A stretch of 64,000 bases of DNA from Akkermansia muciniphila (GTDB lineage Bacteria > Verrucomicrobiota > Verrucomicrobiia > Verrucomicrobiales > V1-33), in NCBI GenBank assembly GCA_945900785.1, contig CAMDJM010000001.1, forward strand, positions 1 to 64,000. The letters run 5' to 3'. Every line of letters starts with the position of its first letter. The stretch's first letter is position 1. The notes under the pieces were generated by a model that did no database searches, was not told the DNA's origin, and worked only from the letters and a program-made list of their open reading frames with translations. A program made the position numbers and the translations under genes. Positions 7,773 through 16,368 of the stretch are shown piece by piece.

Positions 7773-10082
7773 ATGAAAAAATATTCCCGCAAAGAGGTCG
7801 CCAAAATGTCCCCTGCCGAGTTCGCGGCCGCTGCGCGCGGCCCCTATGGCAAGTTGCTCGCCTATTTAAAGCCATACCGCACCCGATTCATCATCGGCCT
7901 GCTCTGCGGGGCGGTCTATGGTGCTTTCAATGGGCTGCTGGTTTACACGGTCCACCATGTCTCAGACCGGGTGTTGCCCCCGGAAGAAAAGGCTGGCTTG
8001 AATAACACCCATATTACAGAGCACTACCATGCTGATCTGGAACTGCCGGAACTCCGGGCGGCGCTTCAGGTTTCCCTGCTGTCCGCCACCGCCAAGGAGG
8101 AGGTGGTATCCGCCTATCAAACCTTCCGCCAGGCCCTGCACTCCCGCACCCTGCCGTCCGCGAAGGACGTTCCCCAGCCGGACCCACTCCTCGCGCTGGG
8201 TTTGCCCCCGGCCCTGCCCGCAGAGTTCCGCCTCATGCTGGAAGCGGAGCGCTGCCTTGTGGCGGTGCCTTCCTCAAAGCAAAAAGCCATCGCCCGCCTT
8301 GATGAATTGCTGGCCCTGCCGGAACCGCAGCGACTCCACCGCAGCATCTGGGCTGCGTGGTTGAAAGGACAGTTGGAAAACGACCGGACCAAGCGCGGTG
8401 ACCTCTTCAAACAAGTGCGCCGCTTTGCGGAAACCCCGTCCTACACCGATGCGCTTTCACTGAAGTCCCACCTGCCCGCCTCCACTGCCCTCTGGGCCAT
8501 CATCGGCGTTTGTGCCAGCATTCCTGCCATCATGCTGCTCCGTGCCATTTTTGGTTATTTAAATTCTTACTGCCTCATCTGGGTCAGCCTGAAATTGCTG
8601 GATACCATCCGCGGCGATCTCTTCTCCAAAATCCTCGGACAGTCCCAGGAGTTCTTCAATAAACAGAAAGGCGGGGATCTGCTCCAGACCGTGATGAATC
8701 AAACCCGGGTCGCCCAGCAGGGCTTCACCGGAGTGATCAGCGATCTGGTGAAGCAGCCCCTGTCCATTCTCAGCGCCATCGCGGTCCTTTTTTATCTGGA
8801 CGCGAAATTTACCCTCATGGCCATGCTGCTCTTCCCGTTGTGCATCATCCCCGTGGTGCTGGTGAGTAAAAAAGTCCGCAAGGCCGGGGCCGAGGAGGAA
8901 CAGGAAGCCGGGGCCATGGGGGTCATCATGCAGGAAGCGTTCAGCGGCATCCGCGTCGTCAAGGCCTATGGGCGGGAGCAATATGAATCCGAGCGCTTCA
9001 ACGCCTCCAACCAGAAAATGCTGCGCAGCATGATGCGCTGGAACCGCGCCCTGGAGGGCGTGGGACCCCTGACGGAAGTCGTCGCCTCCATCGGTGTGGC
9101 GGCCGCGCTGGTGTATGTCTTTGTGCTGGATCTGGGGGCCTCAAAATTCATCGCCCTCAATGGCGGATTGGTCATGTTATACCCGCCGGCCAAAGCCCTG
9201 AGCCGGATTCCGATTATTCTGCAAAAAAGCCTCGCCTCCACCAGCAAGGTTTTTGAGATGATGGAGCGGCCTTCCGCCGTGGCGGACGCTGCCGGGGTAA
9301 CCGCACCTGCAGAACGCACCGCCGGGCAGATTGAGTTCAGGGACGTCAATTTTCATTACCGTCCAGACACTCCTATCCTATCCAACATCAGCCTTGTCAT
9401 TCAGCCAGGCGAAACCTGTGCGCTGGTCGGCCCGACCGGGGCAGGGAAAAGCACCCTCTTTTCCCTGCTGCTCCGCTTCTATGATGTGCCCGGAGGATCG
9501 GTGCATCTGGATGGGATTGATGTGAGGCAGTTGCCCCAGGCCTGGCTGCGGGAACAGATTGGGATCGTCAATCAGGAGGTCTTCCTGTTCCACGATACGA
9601 TTTACGAGAACATCCGTTATGGCCGTCTGGGAGCCAGCCGGAAATCCATCGAGGAAGCCGCGCGCCGGGCTCATGCCCATGACTTTATCCTTGCCCAGCC
9701 CAAAGGCTACGAAACCGTGGTCGGTGACAAGGGCTGCAATCTGAGCGGAGGCCAGCAGCAGCGCATCTCCATCGCCCGCGCCATCCTGCGCAATGCCCCG
9801 ATTCTCCTGCTGGATGAAGCGACCTCGGCGCTCGATTCCGAAAGCGAAAGTAAAATCCAGCAGGCCCTTGAGGATCTCAGTCAGGGTAAAACTGTCATCG
9901 CCATCGCCCACCGGCTCTCCACGATTCTGAAAGCTGACAAGATTGTCGTGATGGAGCATGGACGGATCGCCGATATCGGCCGGCACGCGGATCTGCTGCG
10001 CACTTCCGAACTCTACCGCAAGCTCTATTCCATGCAATTCCACACGGAACTGGCCGACATCGAAGCGCCCGCCCTTACTTGA
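7773..10082 (+). CDS. MsbA-like ABC exporter with a large insertion after TM1
   Basis: A 769-residue half-transporter with membrane and ATPase domains fused, typical of lipid or lipid A exporters and multidrug pumps that work as homodimers. The first transmembrane helix is near residue 50. It is followed by about 165 mainly hydrophilic residues before the second helix near residue 245, where most relatives have only a short loop. The ATPase domain has Walker A GPTGAGKST, signature LSGGQQQR, Walker B ILLLDEATSALD and the H-loop IAIAHRLST, all intact. A 70-residue protein starts 12 bases downstream and is probably co-transcribed. The substrate is unknown; lipid A or a lipid-linked glycan fits the envelope genes nearby. 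Confidence 0.88.
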   Translation: MKKYSRKEVAKMSPAEFAAAARGPYGKLLAYLKPYRTRFIIGLLCGAVYGAFNGLLVYTVHHVSDRVLPPEEKAGLNNTHITEHYHADLELPELRAALQVSLLSATAKEEVVSAYQTFRQALHSRTLPSAKDVPQPDPLLALGLPPALPAEFRLMLEAERCLVAVPSSKQKAIARLDELLALPEPQRLHRSIWAAWLKGQLENDRTKRGDLFKQVRRFAETPSYTDALSLKSHLPASTALWAIIGVCASIPAIMLLRAIFGYLNSYCLIWVSLKLLDTIRGDLFSKILGQSQEFFNKQKGGDLLQTVMNQTRVAQQGFTGVISDLVKQPLSILSAIAVLFYLDAKFTLMAMLLFPLCIIPVVLVSKKVRKAGAEEEQEAGAMGVIMQEAFSGIRVVKAYGREQYESERFNASNQKMLRSMMRWNRALEGVGPLTEVVASIGVAAALVYVFVLDLGASKFIALNGGLVMLYPPAKALSRIPIILQKSLASTSKVFEMMERPSAVADAAGVTAPAERTAGQIEFRDVNFHYRPDTPILSNISLVIQPGETCALVGPTGAGKSTLFSLLLRFYDVPGGSVHLDGIDVRQLPQAWLREQIGIVNQEVFLFHDTIYENIRYGRLGASRKSIEEAARRAHAHDFILAQPKGYETVVGDKGCNLSGGQQQRISIARAILRNAPILLLDEATSALDSESESKIQQALEDLSQGKTVIAIAHRLSTILKADKIVVMEHGRIADIGRHADLLRTSELYRKLYSMQFHTELADIEAPALT

Positions 10083-10094
10083 AAATTCTCCCCC

Positions 10095-10307
10095 ATGGAA
10101 CGCCCCGAAGCCATTCAACAAATCCGCGATGCCTGCAAAATCATCGTGCAGCAATTCATGAAAATCCATCCGGCGGTGCCGCACCTGCAGCATGCGGAAA
10201 CGCAGGATGAATTTTACAAAACCCTCCACCAGATGACCGTGGAATTGGAGACGCTGAAAAAGAAGCTGGGCAAACTGGAGCGCGATGATGCCTCCACGGT
10301 GTTGTGA
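10095..10307 (+). CDS. Small helical protein, unknown function
   Basis: A 70-residue protein that starts 12 bases after the ABC exporter and on the same strand. The sequence is rich in charged residues and Leu, with a probable C-terminal coiled coil (TVELETLKKKLGKLER). It has no signal peptide or membrane segment. The short spacing suggests an operon with the exporter. I do not recognise a family. Confidence 0.55.
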   Translation: MERPEAIQQIRDACKIIVQQFMKIHPAVPHLQHAETQDEFYKTLHQMTVELETLKKKLGKLERDDASTVL

Positions 10308-10385
10308 GGCCAGCCATGCAGAAAGGCCCGGGCGGTTTGGAAAAATAGTGTAATCCGGCGCGTCTGATCCGCGTCTGCGTAGCAG

Positions 10386-10408
10386 GGGTCCACCTCTCTG
10401 GTGGACCC
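10386..10408. repeat. Perfect 9-bp hairpin
   Basis: GGGTCCACC and its exact complement GGTGGACCC are separated by a five-base TCTCT loop. The hairpin lies in the gap between the small helical protein gene and the membrane protein gene. There is no T-run after it on either strand, so it may be a weak terminator, an mRNA-processing site or an attenuator. Confidence 0.6.
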
Positions 10409-10437
10409 ACACTTATTCATTTCCACTACCTGCCGCC

Positions 10438-11004
10438 ATGGATTATATCACCACCGCCAATGTCCAGCTCTGGTTTTTTCTAACCCTGGGATTTTTTCTT
10501 GTCTTCCTCAGCCATTGGCTGGTCGCAAGTTCCCTGTTTCCTGATTATGTCGCGCAATGCTCGGACCAATACCGGCGGCCGGTGGTGATCACCCTGCTGG
10601 GCCTGCTGGCGATGGTGGTGCCTATCGCGCTGGGAATTACCCTGCTCAATATCTTGCCTGCCGCTCTGAAGTGGACCGGTCTGGTGATGATCTTTGCCCC
10701 CATTCTGGGAGGGCTTTTGGGAACGGCTGGGCTGGCGAGGAGGATTGGGCTGGGCCTGCCTGCCCCGGGGGATGAAGCCCAGCCCTGGAAACAGGTCCTG
10801 CGCGGGGGCACCGCCCTTGCCCTGACGTTTCTTCTGCCCATCCTCGGACAGCTGCTGGCGATCCCGCTCATCCTTTCCAGCGGCCTGGGAGCCAGCCTTC
10901 TGACATGGTCCGCCCGCCGCAGGGCCCAGCGTCCACCGGCCTTGCCGGAGACCAGCCACGCCGCGCCCACCCTGCCCGCACTCCCCAATCAGGTCCCGTC
11001 ATGA
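10438..11004 (+). CDS. Multi-pass membrane protein, unknown function
   Basis: A 188-residue protein with four probable membrane helices: residues about 10-30, 48-72, 78-100 and 123-150. A basic, proline-rich cytoplasmic tail follows. I recognise no family. Its TGA overlaps the ATG of the DUF1800 gene (ATGA at 11001-11004), so the two are probably translationally coupled. A role connected with the exported DUF1800/DUF1501 pair is inference from that coupling alone. Confidence 0.7.
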   Translation: MDYITTANVQLWFFLTLGFFLVFLSHWLVASSLFPDYVAQCSDQYRRPVVITLLGLLAMVVPIALGITLLNILPAALKWTGLVMIFAPILGGLLGTAGLARRIGLGLPAPGDEAQPWKQVLRGGTALALTFLLPILGQLLAIPLILSSGLGASLLTWSARRRAQRPPALPETSHAAPTLPALPNQVPS

Positions 11005-12470
11005 GCACGACCCGCCGCCATTTCCTGCAGGCCGCCACCACCGGAGGGGCGCTCGCCGGAGCTGCGGGGTTCAGCCTGCTCTCCCACGTCCTGACGCCTC
11101 TCCTGTCCGGTCCTGACGATGGATTTGCCAGCTTCCAGCCCCCTGACTCCTCCGAAACCGATGACGCCACCCACGTGCTGAACCGGCTCAGCTTCGGTCC
11201 GCGGCCGGGCGACCGGGCGGAACTGCTCAGACTGGGGACCCGGGGATGGATTCAACAACAGCTGCAGCCGGAGACGATTGATGATGCGTGGACCGATGCC
11301 AGGACGCGTCATTTTGAGTCCCTCAACGTCTGGCCCATGGGGGAATTGTTGGAATACAATGCAAAGGAATTGCTGGATCAGCTGACCCGCGCCAGGATCC
11401 TGCGTGCGGTGCATTCCCGCCGGCAGTTGCATGAGGTGATGGTCGATTTCTGGTCAGATCACTTCAACATTGATCCCTCCAAAGGCGATTCCAAATGGCT
11501 GAAGCCAGCCGATGACAAAACCGTGATCCGTGCCCACGCCATGGGCAATTTCCGGGAACTTCTCAAAGCCTCAGCCCTGAGTCCTTCCATGTTATGGTAT
11601 CTGGATGGACGCGTCAACCGCCGGGCTTCCGGCACGGACAAACCCAACGAGAACTACGCCCGCGAATTGCTCGAACTGCATACGCTCGGGGTGGACGGCG
11701 GCTACACCCAGCAGGATGTGATGGAAGTCGCCCGCTGCCTCACCGGCTGGACGGTGCGGGCCCGGGACAAGGCGCGCTTCGCCGTGGGCAAGGTTGAGTT
11801 CGCAGCCGATCTCCATGATGATGGAGCGAAGACGGTGCTGGGCACGGCCATCCCGGCAGGCCTGGGGGAAGGGGATCTCGAGCGCGTGCTGGATCTCGTT
11901 TGCCAGCATCCGGCGACAGCCCGGTATCTGGCTGGCAAACTTTGCCGCCGCTTCATCGCGGAGCAGCCCGTGGGAACGGTGGTGCAGGCCGTGGCGGATA
12001 CCTTTACCGCGACCTCCGGCGATATCAAAAAAACCCTGCAGACCCTTTTCGACAGCACGGAATTCATGGCTGCCCGTGGCGGCAAGGTGAAGCGTCCGTT
12101 CCATTTTGTGGTATCCACCCTGCGTGCCACGGGGGCGCGCAGTGATGCCGGGCCGGTGCTGCAGGACTATCTGCTGCGCATGGGGCATGCCCCATTTCAA
12201 TATCCCACGCCTGACGGTTATCCCGAGGAAGCCCAACCGTGGATGGCCACTCTGCTCTGGCGCTGGAAGTTCGCCTTGGAATTCTCCGGCCCAGGCCTGA
12301 AGGGCACCCGGGTGGATCCTGCCTGGTTGACCGCCTCTGCGGGAGGGCCCGCCAGGCTGGCCGCTCATTTCCTTGGACGGCGTCCCACACCGGCGGAATC
12401 CAACGCTCTCGTGGCATCCGGGCAGTCCCTCGGCCTGCTCATCGCCAGTCCTGCCTTCCAGACCTTTTAG
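11001..12470 (+). CDS. DUF1800 protein with Tat signal
   Basis: A 489-residue protein of the DUF1800 family, which is abundant in Verrucomicrobiota and Planctomycetota and of unknown function. The N-terminus, STTRRHFLQAATTGGALAGA, is a twin-arginine signal for export of a folded protein. Family hallmarks are HVLNRLSFGPRPGDR, the DFWSDHFNI block and the NYARELLELHTLG motif with GYTQQDV after it. I chose the ATG at 11001 because it gives the Tat signal and overlaps the upstream stop codon. The longer open frame adds only the antisense-like tail of the upstream gene. The DUF1501 partner follows after 62 bases, as in many genomes of this group. Confidence 0.9.
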   Translation: MSTTRRHFLQAATTGGALAGAAGFSLLSHVLTPLLSGPDDGFASFQPPDSSETDDATHVLNRLSFGPRPGDRAELLRLGTRGWIQQQLQPETIDDAWTDARTRHFESLNVWPMGELLEYNAKELLDQLTRARILRAVHSRRQLHEVMVDFWSDHFNIDPSKGDSKWLKPADDKTVIRAHAMGNFRELLKASALSPSMLWYLDGRVNRRASGTDKPNENYARELLELHTLGVDGGYTQQDVMEVARCLTGWTVRARDKARFAVGKVEFAADLHDDGAKTVLGTAIPAGLGEGDLERVLDLVCQHPATARYLAGKLCRRFIAEQPVGTVVQAVADTFTATSGDIKKTLQTLFDSTEFMAARGGKVKRPFHFVVSTLRATGARSDAGPVLQDYLLRMGHAPFQYPTPDGYPEEAQPWMATLLWRWKFALEFSGPGLKGTRVDPAWLTASAGGPARLAAHFLGRRPTPAESNALVASGQSLGLLIASPAFQTF

Positions 12471-12532
12471 GCAGGGCATGGGCGGTGTCATGACGCTCTC
12501 CTGCACTTTCCCTTTCCTCTACTTTTACTGCC

Positions 12533-13645
12533 ATGCTCACCACATTCATCAACCAACAGCAGGACCCTGCCGGGACCCTCGTGGTCATCTTTTTGCGGGG
12601 CGGTGCCGATGGCCTTAACATGATCGTGCCATATGGCGACGATGGTTACTACCGCGCCCGGCCCGGCATCGGCATCCGGCGGGAAAATCTGTTGGATTTG
12701 GATGGATTCTTCGGTCTCAATCCGAATCTGGCCGCCCTGCATCCTTGGTGGAAAGCTGGGCAACTCTCCATCACCCACTGCGCCGGTTCCGAGGACGAGA
12801 CCCGCTCACATTTTGAGGCTCAGGACTTTATGGAGCATGGCGGACTTGCCGCCGGTGGATGGCTGGGTCGATTCCTCCGGGTCAGGCCGGATGCCGGCCA
12901 ATCCCCGCTCACTGCCGTCGCCATCGGCCCACAACTGCCGGAGTGCCTCCGCGGGGCACCTTCCTGTGCCGCCATTCAGTCCCTGGAGGACTTCGGCCTC
13001 GGCGATCAGGTGCCAGCCGGCTTCCTGCCGCAGCTGGCGGCCCTGTATAAATCCGCACCAGGGGTGCTGGGCCCCGCCGGCCAGAGTGCTCTGGCCGCCC
13101 TGGAGCGCATCAATGCCCTCACCAGGACGCCCTATCAACCCGCGAATGCAGCCGATTACGGGACGGAGGATTTTTCGTCAGGACTGCGGCAGGTGGTGCG
13201 GCTGATCAAAGGCCGGGTGGGTTTGCAGGCCGCTACGGTCGATCTCGGCGGCTGGGATTCCCATATCACTTCCTCCGTGATCATGGACACCCCGATGCAG
13301 CGTCTGAGCCGTGGACTGCACGCTTTTGCCACCGATCTGGGGACGGAGGAACTTGCCCGCACCAGCATCGTGGTCATGACCGAATTCGGCCGCCGCGTTG
13401 CCGAGAACAGCGCCCTTGGCACCGACCACGGCCGTGGTTCCGTCATGTTCCAACTCGGTGGCGGACAACCTGGCGGGGGAAAAGTGCATGCCACCTGGCC
13501 TGACCTGACCAACAGCCCGCTGGCCGGCCCCGGCGACCTGCCTGTGCACCACAACTACCGTGATCTGCTCGCCCCCATCCTCCGCCGTCAATCCCCCGCC
13601 GTGGACCTGACCAAGGTCTTTCCCGGTTACTCCCTCGTGGCTTGA
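12533..13645 (+). CDS. DUF1501 protein
   Basis: A 370-residue DUF1501 protein, a family related to the alkaline phosphatase/sulfatase fold and usually encoded beside DUF1800. Recognisable blocks are VVIFLRGGADGLNMIVPYGD near the N-terminus, HFEAQDFMEHGG, VDLGGWDSHI and TEFGRRVAENSALGTDHG near the C-terminus. The His and Asp residues of the last two blocks are likely metal ligands. Most homologues start with a Tat signal, but none is visible here: the protein starts directly before the conserved core. It may stay in the cytoplasm or travel with its Tat-exported partner. The true substrate is not known for the family. Confidence 0.9.
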   Translation: MLTTFINQQQDPAGTLVVIFLRGGADGLNMIVPYGDDGYYRARPGIGIRRENLLDLDGFFGLNPNLAALHPWWKAGQLSITHCAGSEDETRSHFEAQDFMEHGGLAAGGWLGRFLRVRPDAGQSPLTAVAIGPQLPECLRGAPSCAAIQSLEDFGLGDQVPAGFLPQLAALYKSAPGVLGPAGQSALAALERINALTRTPYQPANAADYGTEDFSSGLRQVVRLIKGRVGLQAATVDLGGWDSHITSSVIMDTPMQRLSRGLHAFATDLGTEELARTSIVVMTEFGRRVAENSALGTDHGRGSVMFQLGGGQPGGGKVHATWPDLTNSPLAGPGDLPVHHNYRDLLAPILRRQSPAVDLTKVFPGYSLVA

Positions 13646-13658
13646 GAGGCTTGAAATA

Positions 13659-13799
13659 TCAAACCGCCCGGACCAATTCCTCGGGGATACCCCGCAGGGT
13701 GAAGAGGCGGAGGATGGTTTCCTCAATGAGGTTATTGGGACAGGAGGCCCCGGCGGTGATGCCGACGGTGACAGGGGCGCCGCCCAGCAGCTTGTCAGG
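13659..13799 (-). pseudogene. Stranded copy of the ispH 3' end (last 46 codons plus stop)
   Basis: Read on the minus strand this stretch encodes the last 46 residues of IspH, from PDKLLGG to ELVRAV, then a TGA stop. The intact ispH at 18816-20048 ends with exactly the same 46 residues, although the DNA differs at six positions (134 of 140 bases identical). All six changes are synonymous. The fragment has no start of its own. It keeps the third Fe-S cysteine (SCPNN), so it looks like a formerly functional gene end displaced by an insertion, not a random duplication. Confidence 0.9.
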
Positions 13800-13805
13800 G
13801 ATTAG

Positions 13806-14786
13806 TTAGAAATACACCAGCTCACTTCTCCGGTTCGCCCAGGTCACATACTCAATGTCCACCGGCAGTAGAAACGAGCGGGCGTCGGTGGGGATGAAAC
13901 TCAAAGTGCCCCGGGGCACCATCCGGGGATACAGCGCCGCCAGTTGGAACCACTCATCAAATCCATAGTCCGGCCACTTCACGCAGTGGATCGGCACTTC
14001 TCCCCGGCCGGGCATTTGGGCCATCACCGGCAGGGTGCCCCGTCGGGCATGCCAGATGAAGGCCTCGATCAATTCCCGCACCGGCAGGCCCCCTATGCCG
14101 CCGAAGTGCCCACCCAGGATGGGCCGGTAGCGCACCCGGTCGGTTTTCCGGTCATTGTCCACGCCATAGTAGCCCGGCACCCGCCAAAGCCCCAACCCCA
14201 TCGCGTCCATCATTTTGGTCCGGGCGATCTCTCCATCCACTTCATTCATACGGTCGGTGTCGATCACGGTGACCCGCTTTCCGCGTTCCCCCAGCGCCAG
14301 AAAACGCCAAAACCCACCCGGGCAATAACGCAGGGAAGGACTCTTCATCAAATAGACCTCCCAACCCAGCGCCGTCAGATCCGGCACCAGGAAATCAAGA
14401 TCCCGCGCCAGATACAGGCGGAACGTGACGTCAGGATGCCGCTCCACCGCCCCCGCCGTGTAGTCTATCAATGGTTCCACATAGGAAGTCCACGGGGAAA
14501 ACCGTTTCACCAGCCCCAGTCGTTTCGCCATCACTAGTCGCTCCCGGCTGGGCACTGGCAAATCCGGATCAGCCTCTTGCACATGTTTCCAGAACAGCGT
14601 GGCACTGACCAGATGCCGCCGCTGGCTGTGGGGGCTGGGCTTTCCTGACCCAGGCGGGCGTGCCGGAAAGATGCGCTCCACTCCCAGCCAGCTTTCCAGT
14701 TCCAACCGCTCCTCAGGCGTTACAAGTGTTTGATAATCAGTGACCAGCTCGTTTGATAATACCGGGAAAATGTCTGTCCAGCTCAT
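13806..14786 (-). CDS. GT-A fold glycosyltransferase-like protein
   Basis: A 326-residue protein with no signal peptide. The block YCPGGFWRFLALGE, followed by VTVIDTDRMNEVDGE, resembles a family of GT-A fold proteins in which a W-R-F-L segment precedes a D-x-D metal and nucleotide-sugar site. Further on, GGHFGGIGGLPVREL and YGFDEWF match the usual later positions (an acceptor-site glycine block and a D/E-containing block). The exact family and substrate are not assignable. It lies at the left end of the island, its stop only a few bases from the stranded ispH tail and in the same frame as it. Its GC-rich codon use differs from the AT-rich genes next to it. Confidence 0.55.
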   Translation of the reverse strand: MSWTDIFPVLSNELVTDYQTLVTPEERLELESWLGVERIFPARPPGSGKPSPHSQRRHLVSATLFWKHVQEADPDLPVPSRERLVMAKRLGLVKRFSPWTSYVEPLIDYTAGAVERHPDVTFRLYLARDLDFLVPDLTALGWEVYLMKSPSLRYCPGGFWRFLALGERGKRVTVIDTDRMNEVDGEIARTKMMDAMGLGLWRVPGYYGVDNDRKTDRVRYRPILGGHFGGIGGLPVRELIEAFIWHARRGTLPVMAQMPGRGEVPIHCVKWPDYGFDEWFQLAALYPRMVPRGTLSFIPTDARSFLLPVDIEYVTWANRRSELVYF

Positions 14787-15153
14787 AGGCAGCTTAGGGT
14801 TGTGGCAGCGGTAGCGACCGTTATTAAAAAAAATTTGAAATAAAGTTTGCTTTTTTGATCTGGATGAAAAATGCTGTCAAGGGTTAATGACCTGCATGTG
14901 AAACCAAACATGTCAAACCAAACAAACCAAAAAACTTCATGTCTGATTCTCTTCATTGTCGTAGAAGTTTCTTGAAGGACTCGGTTTCACAAACAATAAC
15001 CACTTTCCTCAAGGCAGGAAGTAATATTATCATTCGCAAAGCAGGAAATGGTTCCGGGCCAGTCGCTAACACATGGACGGCACCTCTCCCATACTCCCTC
15101 TAAATTTCACTTCTCTCCTAAAATAAACTTGATAGAAAACATGAACTAAAAAC
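14787..15153. promoter_or_regulatory. AT-rich intergenic region upstream of the PEP-CTERM gene
   Basis: This 367-base divergent gap separates the GT-A gene from the PEP-CTERM gene and probably holds promoters for both. It is strongly AT-rich next to the GT-A start (14817-14870) and has a run of AAACCAAAC-like repeats at about 14900-14932. A possible 54-codon ORF (14939-15103) lies inside it. I cannot point to a definite -35/-10 pair. Confidence 0.35.
14939..15103 (+). CDS. Possible 54-residue ORF with a Tat-like N-terminus
   Basis: ATG to TAA, 54 codons. The N-terminus MSDSLHCRRSFLKDSV matches the S/T-R-R-x-F-L-K consensus of twin-arginine signals, but the hydrophobic stretch after it is weak and the protein is very short. 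It may be the remains of the start of a lost Tat substrate, or chance. No clear ribosome binding site is visible. It lies 50 bases before the PEP-CTERM gene and on the same strand. Confidence 0.25.
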   Translation: MSDSLHCRRSFLKDSVSQTITTFLKAGSNIIIRKAGNGSGPVANTWTAPLPYSL

Positions 15154-15870
15154 ATGAAAACAACATTAGCCCTCCTCACATTCTCCGTAGCACTTGCTTC
15201 GGTCAGTAATGCAGCCATCACACTCAGTGGCACCGCACTTAGGAACGTCCAAGGCACCACAGCCACTGACTTAACCATTGGAAAACTTGGACTTCTTATC
15301 GTGGACACCGCTGGTGATGGTTTCCTCACTGCTTTTACTAAATCGCCTTTTTCTCCTAATACTGGAGCCTCTGGCAATGCAATGAGCTCAGCAACTTATT
15401 TAACCGCCGGTTCGGGCCTTGCCATCAATTCCACTTTTGGTGGAGATTTGGTAGTCGCTCGCCTTACAACAATCGCCGCATTCGGTGATACCTCGATGGG
15501 TGGTGGATTGACGGGGTTTACTGCTACGCCATATCTGAATAAGAATTACGCCATCGTTTGGTTCAATACCCTCACCACCGCTGGTGCTGAATCTACTGCT
15601 CCTGCTAGCACGTCCTTCGGTATTGCTCGTGGAAGCGACTGGGTATTCCCAGCAGCGGATAGCGGTACGTTCACCTTCGGAACAGGTGCTTCGAACCTCG
15701 ACCAAATCACACTGGCCGCCGGTGGTTCGGCAAATGCTGCTACAGCACCTGCGGGTCAATCCGTTGCATTCGCTACCGCAGGTACCTCCCTGTCATTCGT
15801 GCCAGAACCATCCGCAGCACTTCTCGGTGCTCTTGGTGCTCTCGGTCTCCTTCGCCGCCGCCGGAACTAA
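15154..15870 (+). CDS. PEP-CTERM sorting domain protein
   Basis: A 238-residue exported protein. It has an N-terminal signal peptide (MKTTLALLTFSVALASVSNA) and a Ser/Thr/Ala/Gly-rich body of likely beta structure. The C-terminal sorting signal is VPEPSAALLGALGALGLL followed by RRRRN. In the established exosortase system, such a tail is recognised at the membrane, cut near the PEP motif and the protein released or attached to the outer surface, usually in exopolysaccharide producers. The two glycosyltransferases in the same island fit that link. No exosortase gene is in the window. A strong terminator follows the stop. Confidence 0.88.
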   Translation: MKTTLALLTFSVALASVSNAAITLSGTALRNVQGTTATDLTIGKLGLLIVDTAGDGFLTAFTKSPFSPNTGASGNAMSSATYLTAGSGLAINSTFGGDLVVARLTTIAAFGDTSMGGGLTGFTATPYLNKNYAIVWFNTLTTAGAESTAPASTSFGIARGSDWVFPAADSGTFTFGTGASNLDQITLAAGGSANAATAPAGQSVAFATAGTSLSFVPEPSAALLGALGALGLLRRRRN

Positions 15871-15906
15871 TTCGGATCGGTCGTTAACACTAAAAATTGT
15901 ATAAAG

Positions 15907-15938
15907 AAAGAGGCGGACGAAAGTCCGCCTCTTTTGTT
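15907..15938 (+). terminator. Rho-independent terminator after the PEP-CTERM gene
   Basis: A 12-base perfect stem (AAAGAGGCGGAC with GTCCGCCTCTTT) around a GAAA tetraloop, running into a T-rich tail (TTTTGTTGTT). It starts 36 bases after the PEP-CTERM stop codon, so that gene is probably monocistronic. Confidence 0.9.
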
Positions 15939-15963
15939 GTTCGTCTTATTTTAAAACTCAAAC

Positions 15964-16368
15964 ATGAAAATTGCTGCCAACGTAGTTGTTTTAGCTGGAT
16001 TGATAATTACCCCAGGCGTGGCCAATGCCACTCCCGGAACTACCCAGCCCGGAACTACAGCTTGGTCGGGAAATGAATTGACGGAAAATTCCCAGTGGCG
16101 ACAAGGCTATGCTATTGGAGGAGACGCCGCAACTGCTCTAGCGAATGCTAATGCCACACTAACCGCCCAAGCTTGGAAAAATGCCGCTGGATATCCGAAA
16201 GGTCCTTTTCAAACAAATGCTAACGTAGGAACTTATCCAAATCCGATTGTGCCATCAGCAGCCACAGGTGTTGCAACAAGAATTACCGCAGAGGGCGTAA
16301 CACCTGAGATTTGGGAATGCACAAGGATTCAAACAAAAGTGTGGAATGTTGTTAATGGATATGCTTAG
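15964..16368 (+). CDS. Small secreted protein, unknown function
   Basis: A 134-residue protein with a signal peptide (MKIAANVVVLAGLIITPGVA, likely cut after ANA). The mature part is rich in Ala, Asn and Thr and has two Trp-containing stretches near its ends; no domain is recognised. It lies just after the terminator, and its 3' end overlaps the start region of the next gene, so the two are probably co-expressed. Base composition is AT-rich like the rest of the island. Confidence 0.55.
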   Translation: MKIAANVVVLAGLIITPGVANATPGTTQPGTTAWSGNELTENSQWRQGYAIGGDAATALANANATLTAQAWKNAAGYPKGPFQTNANVGTYPNPIVPSAATGVATRITAEGVTPEIWECTRIQTKVWNVVNGYA

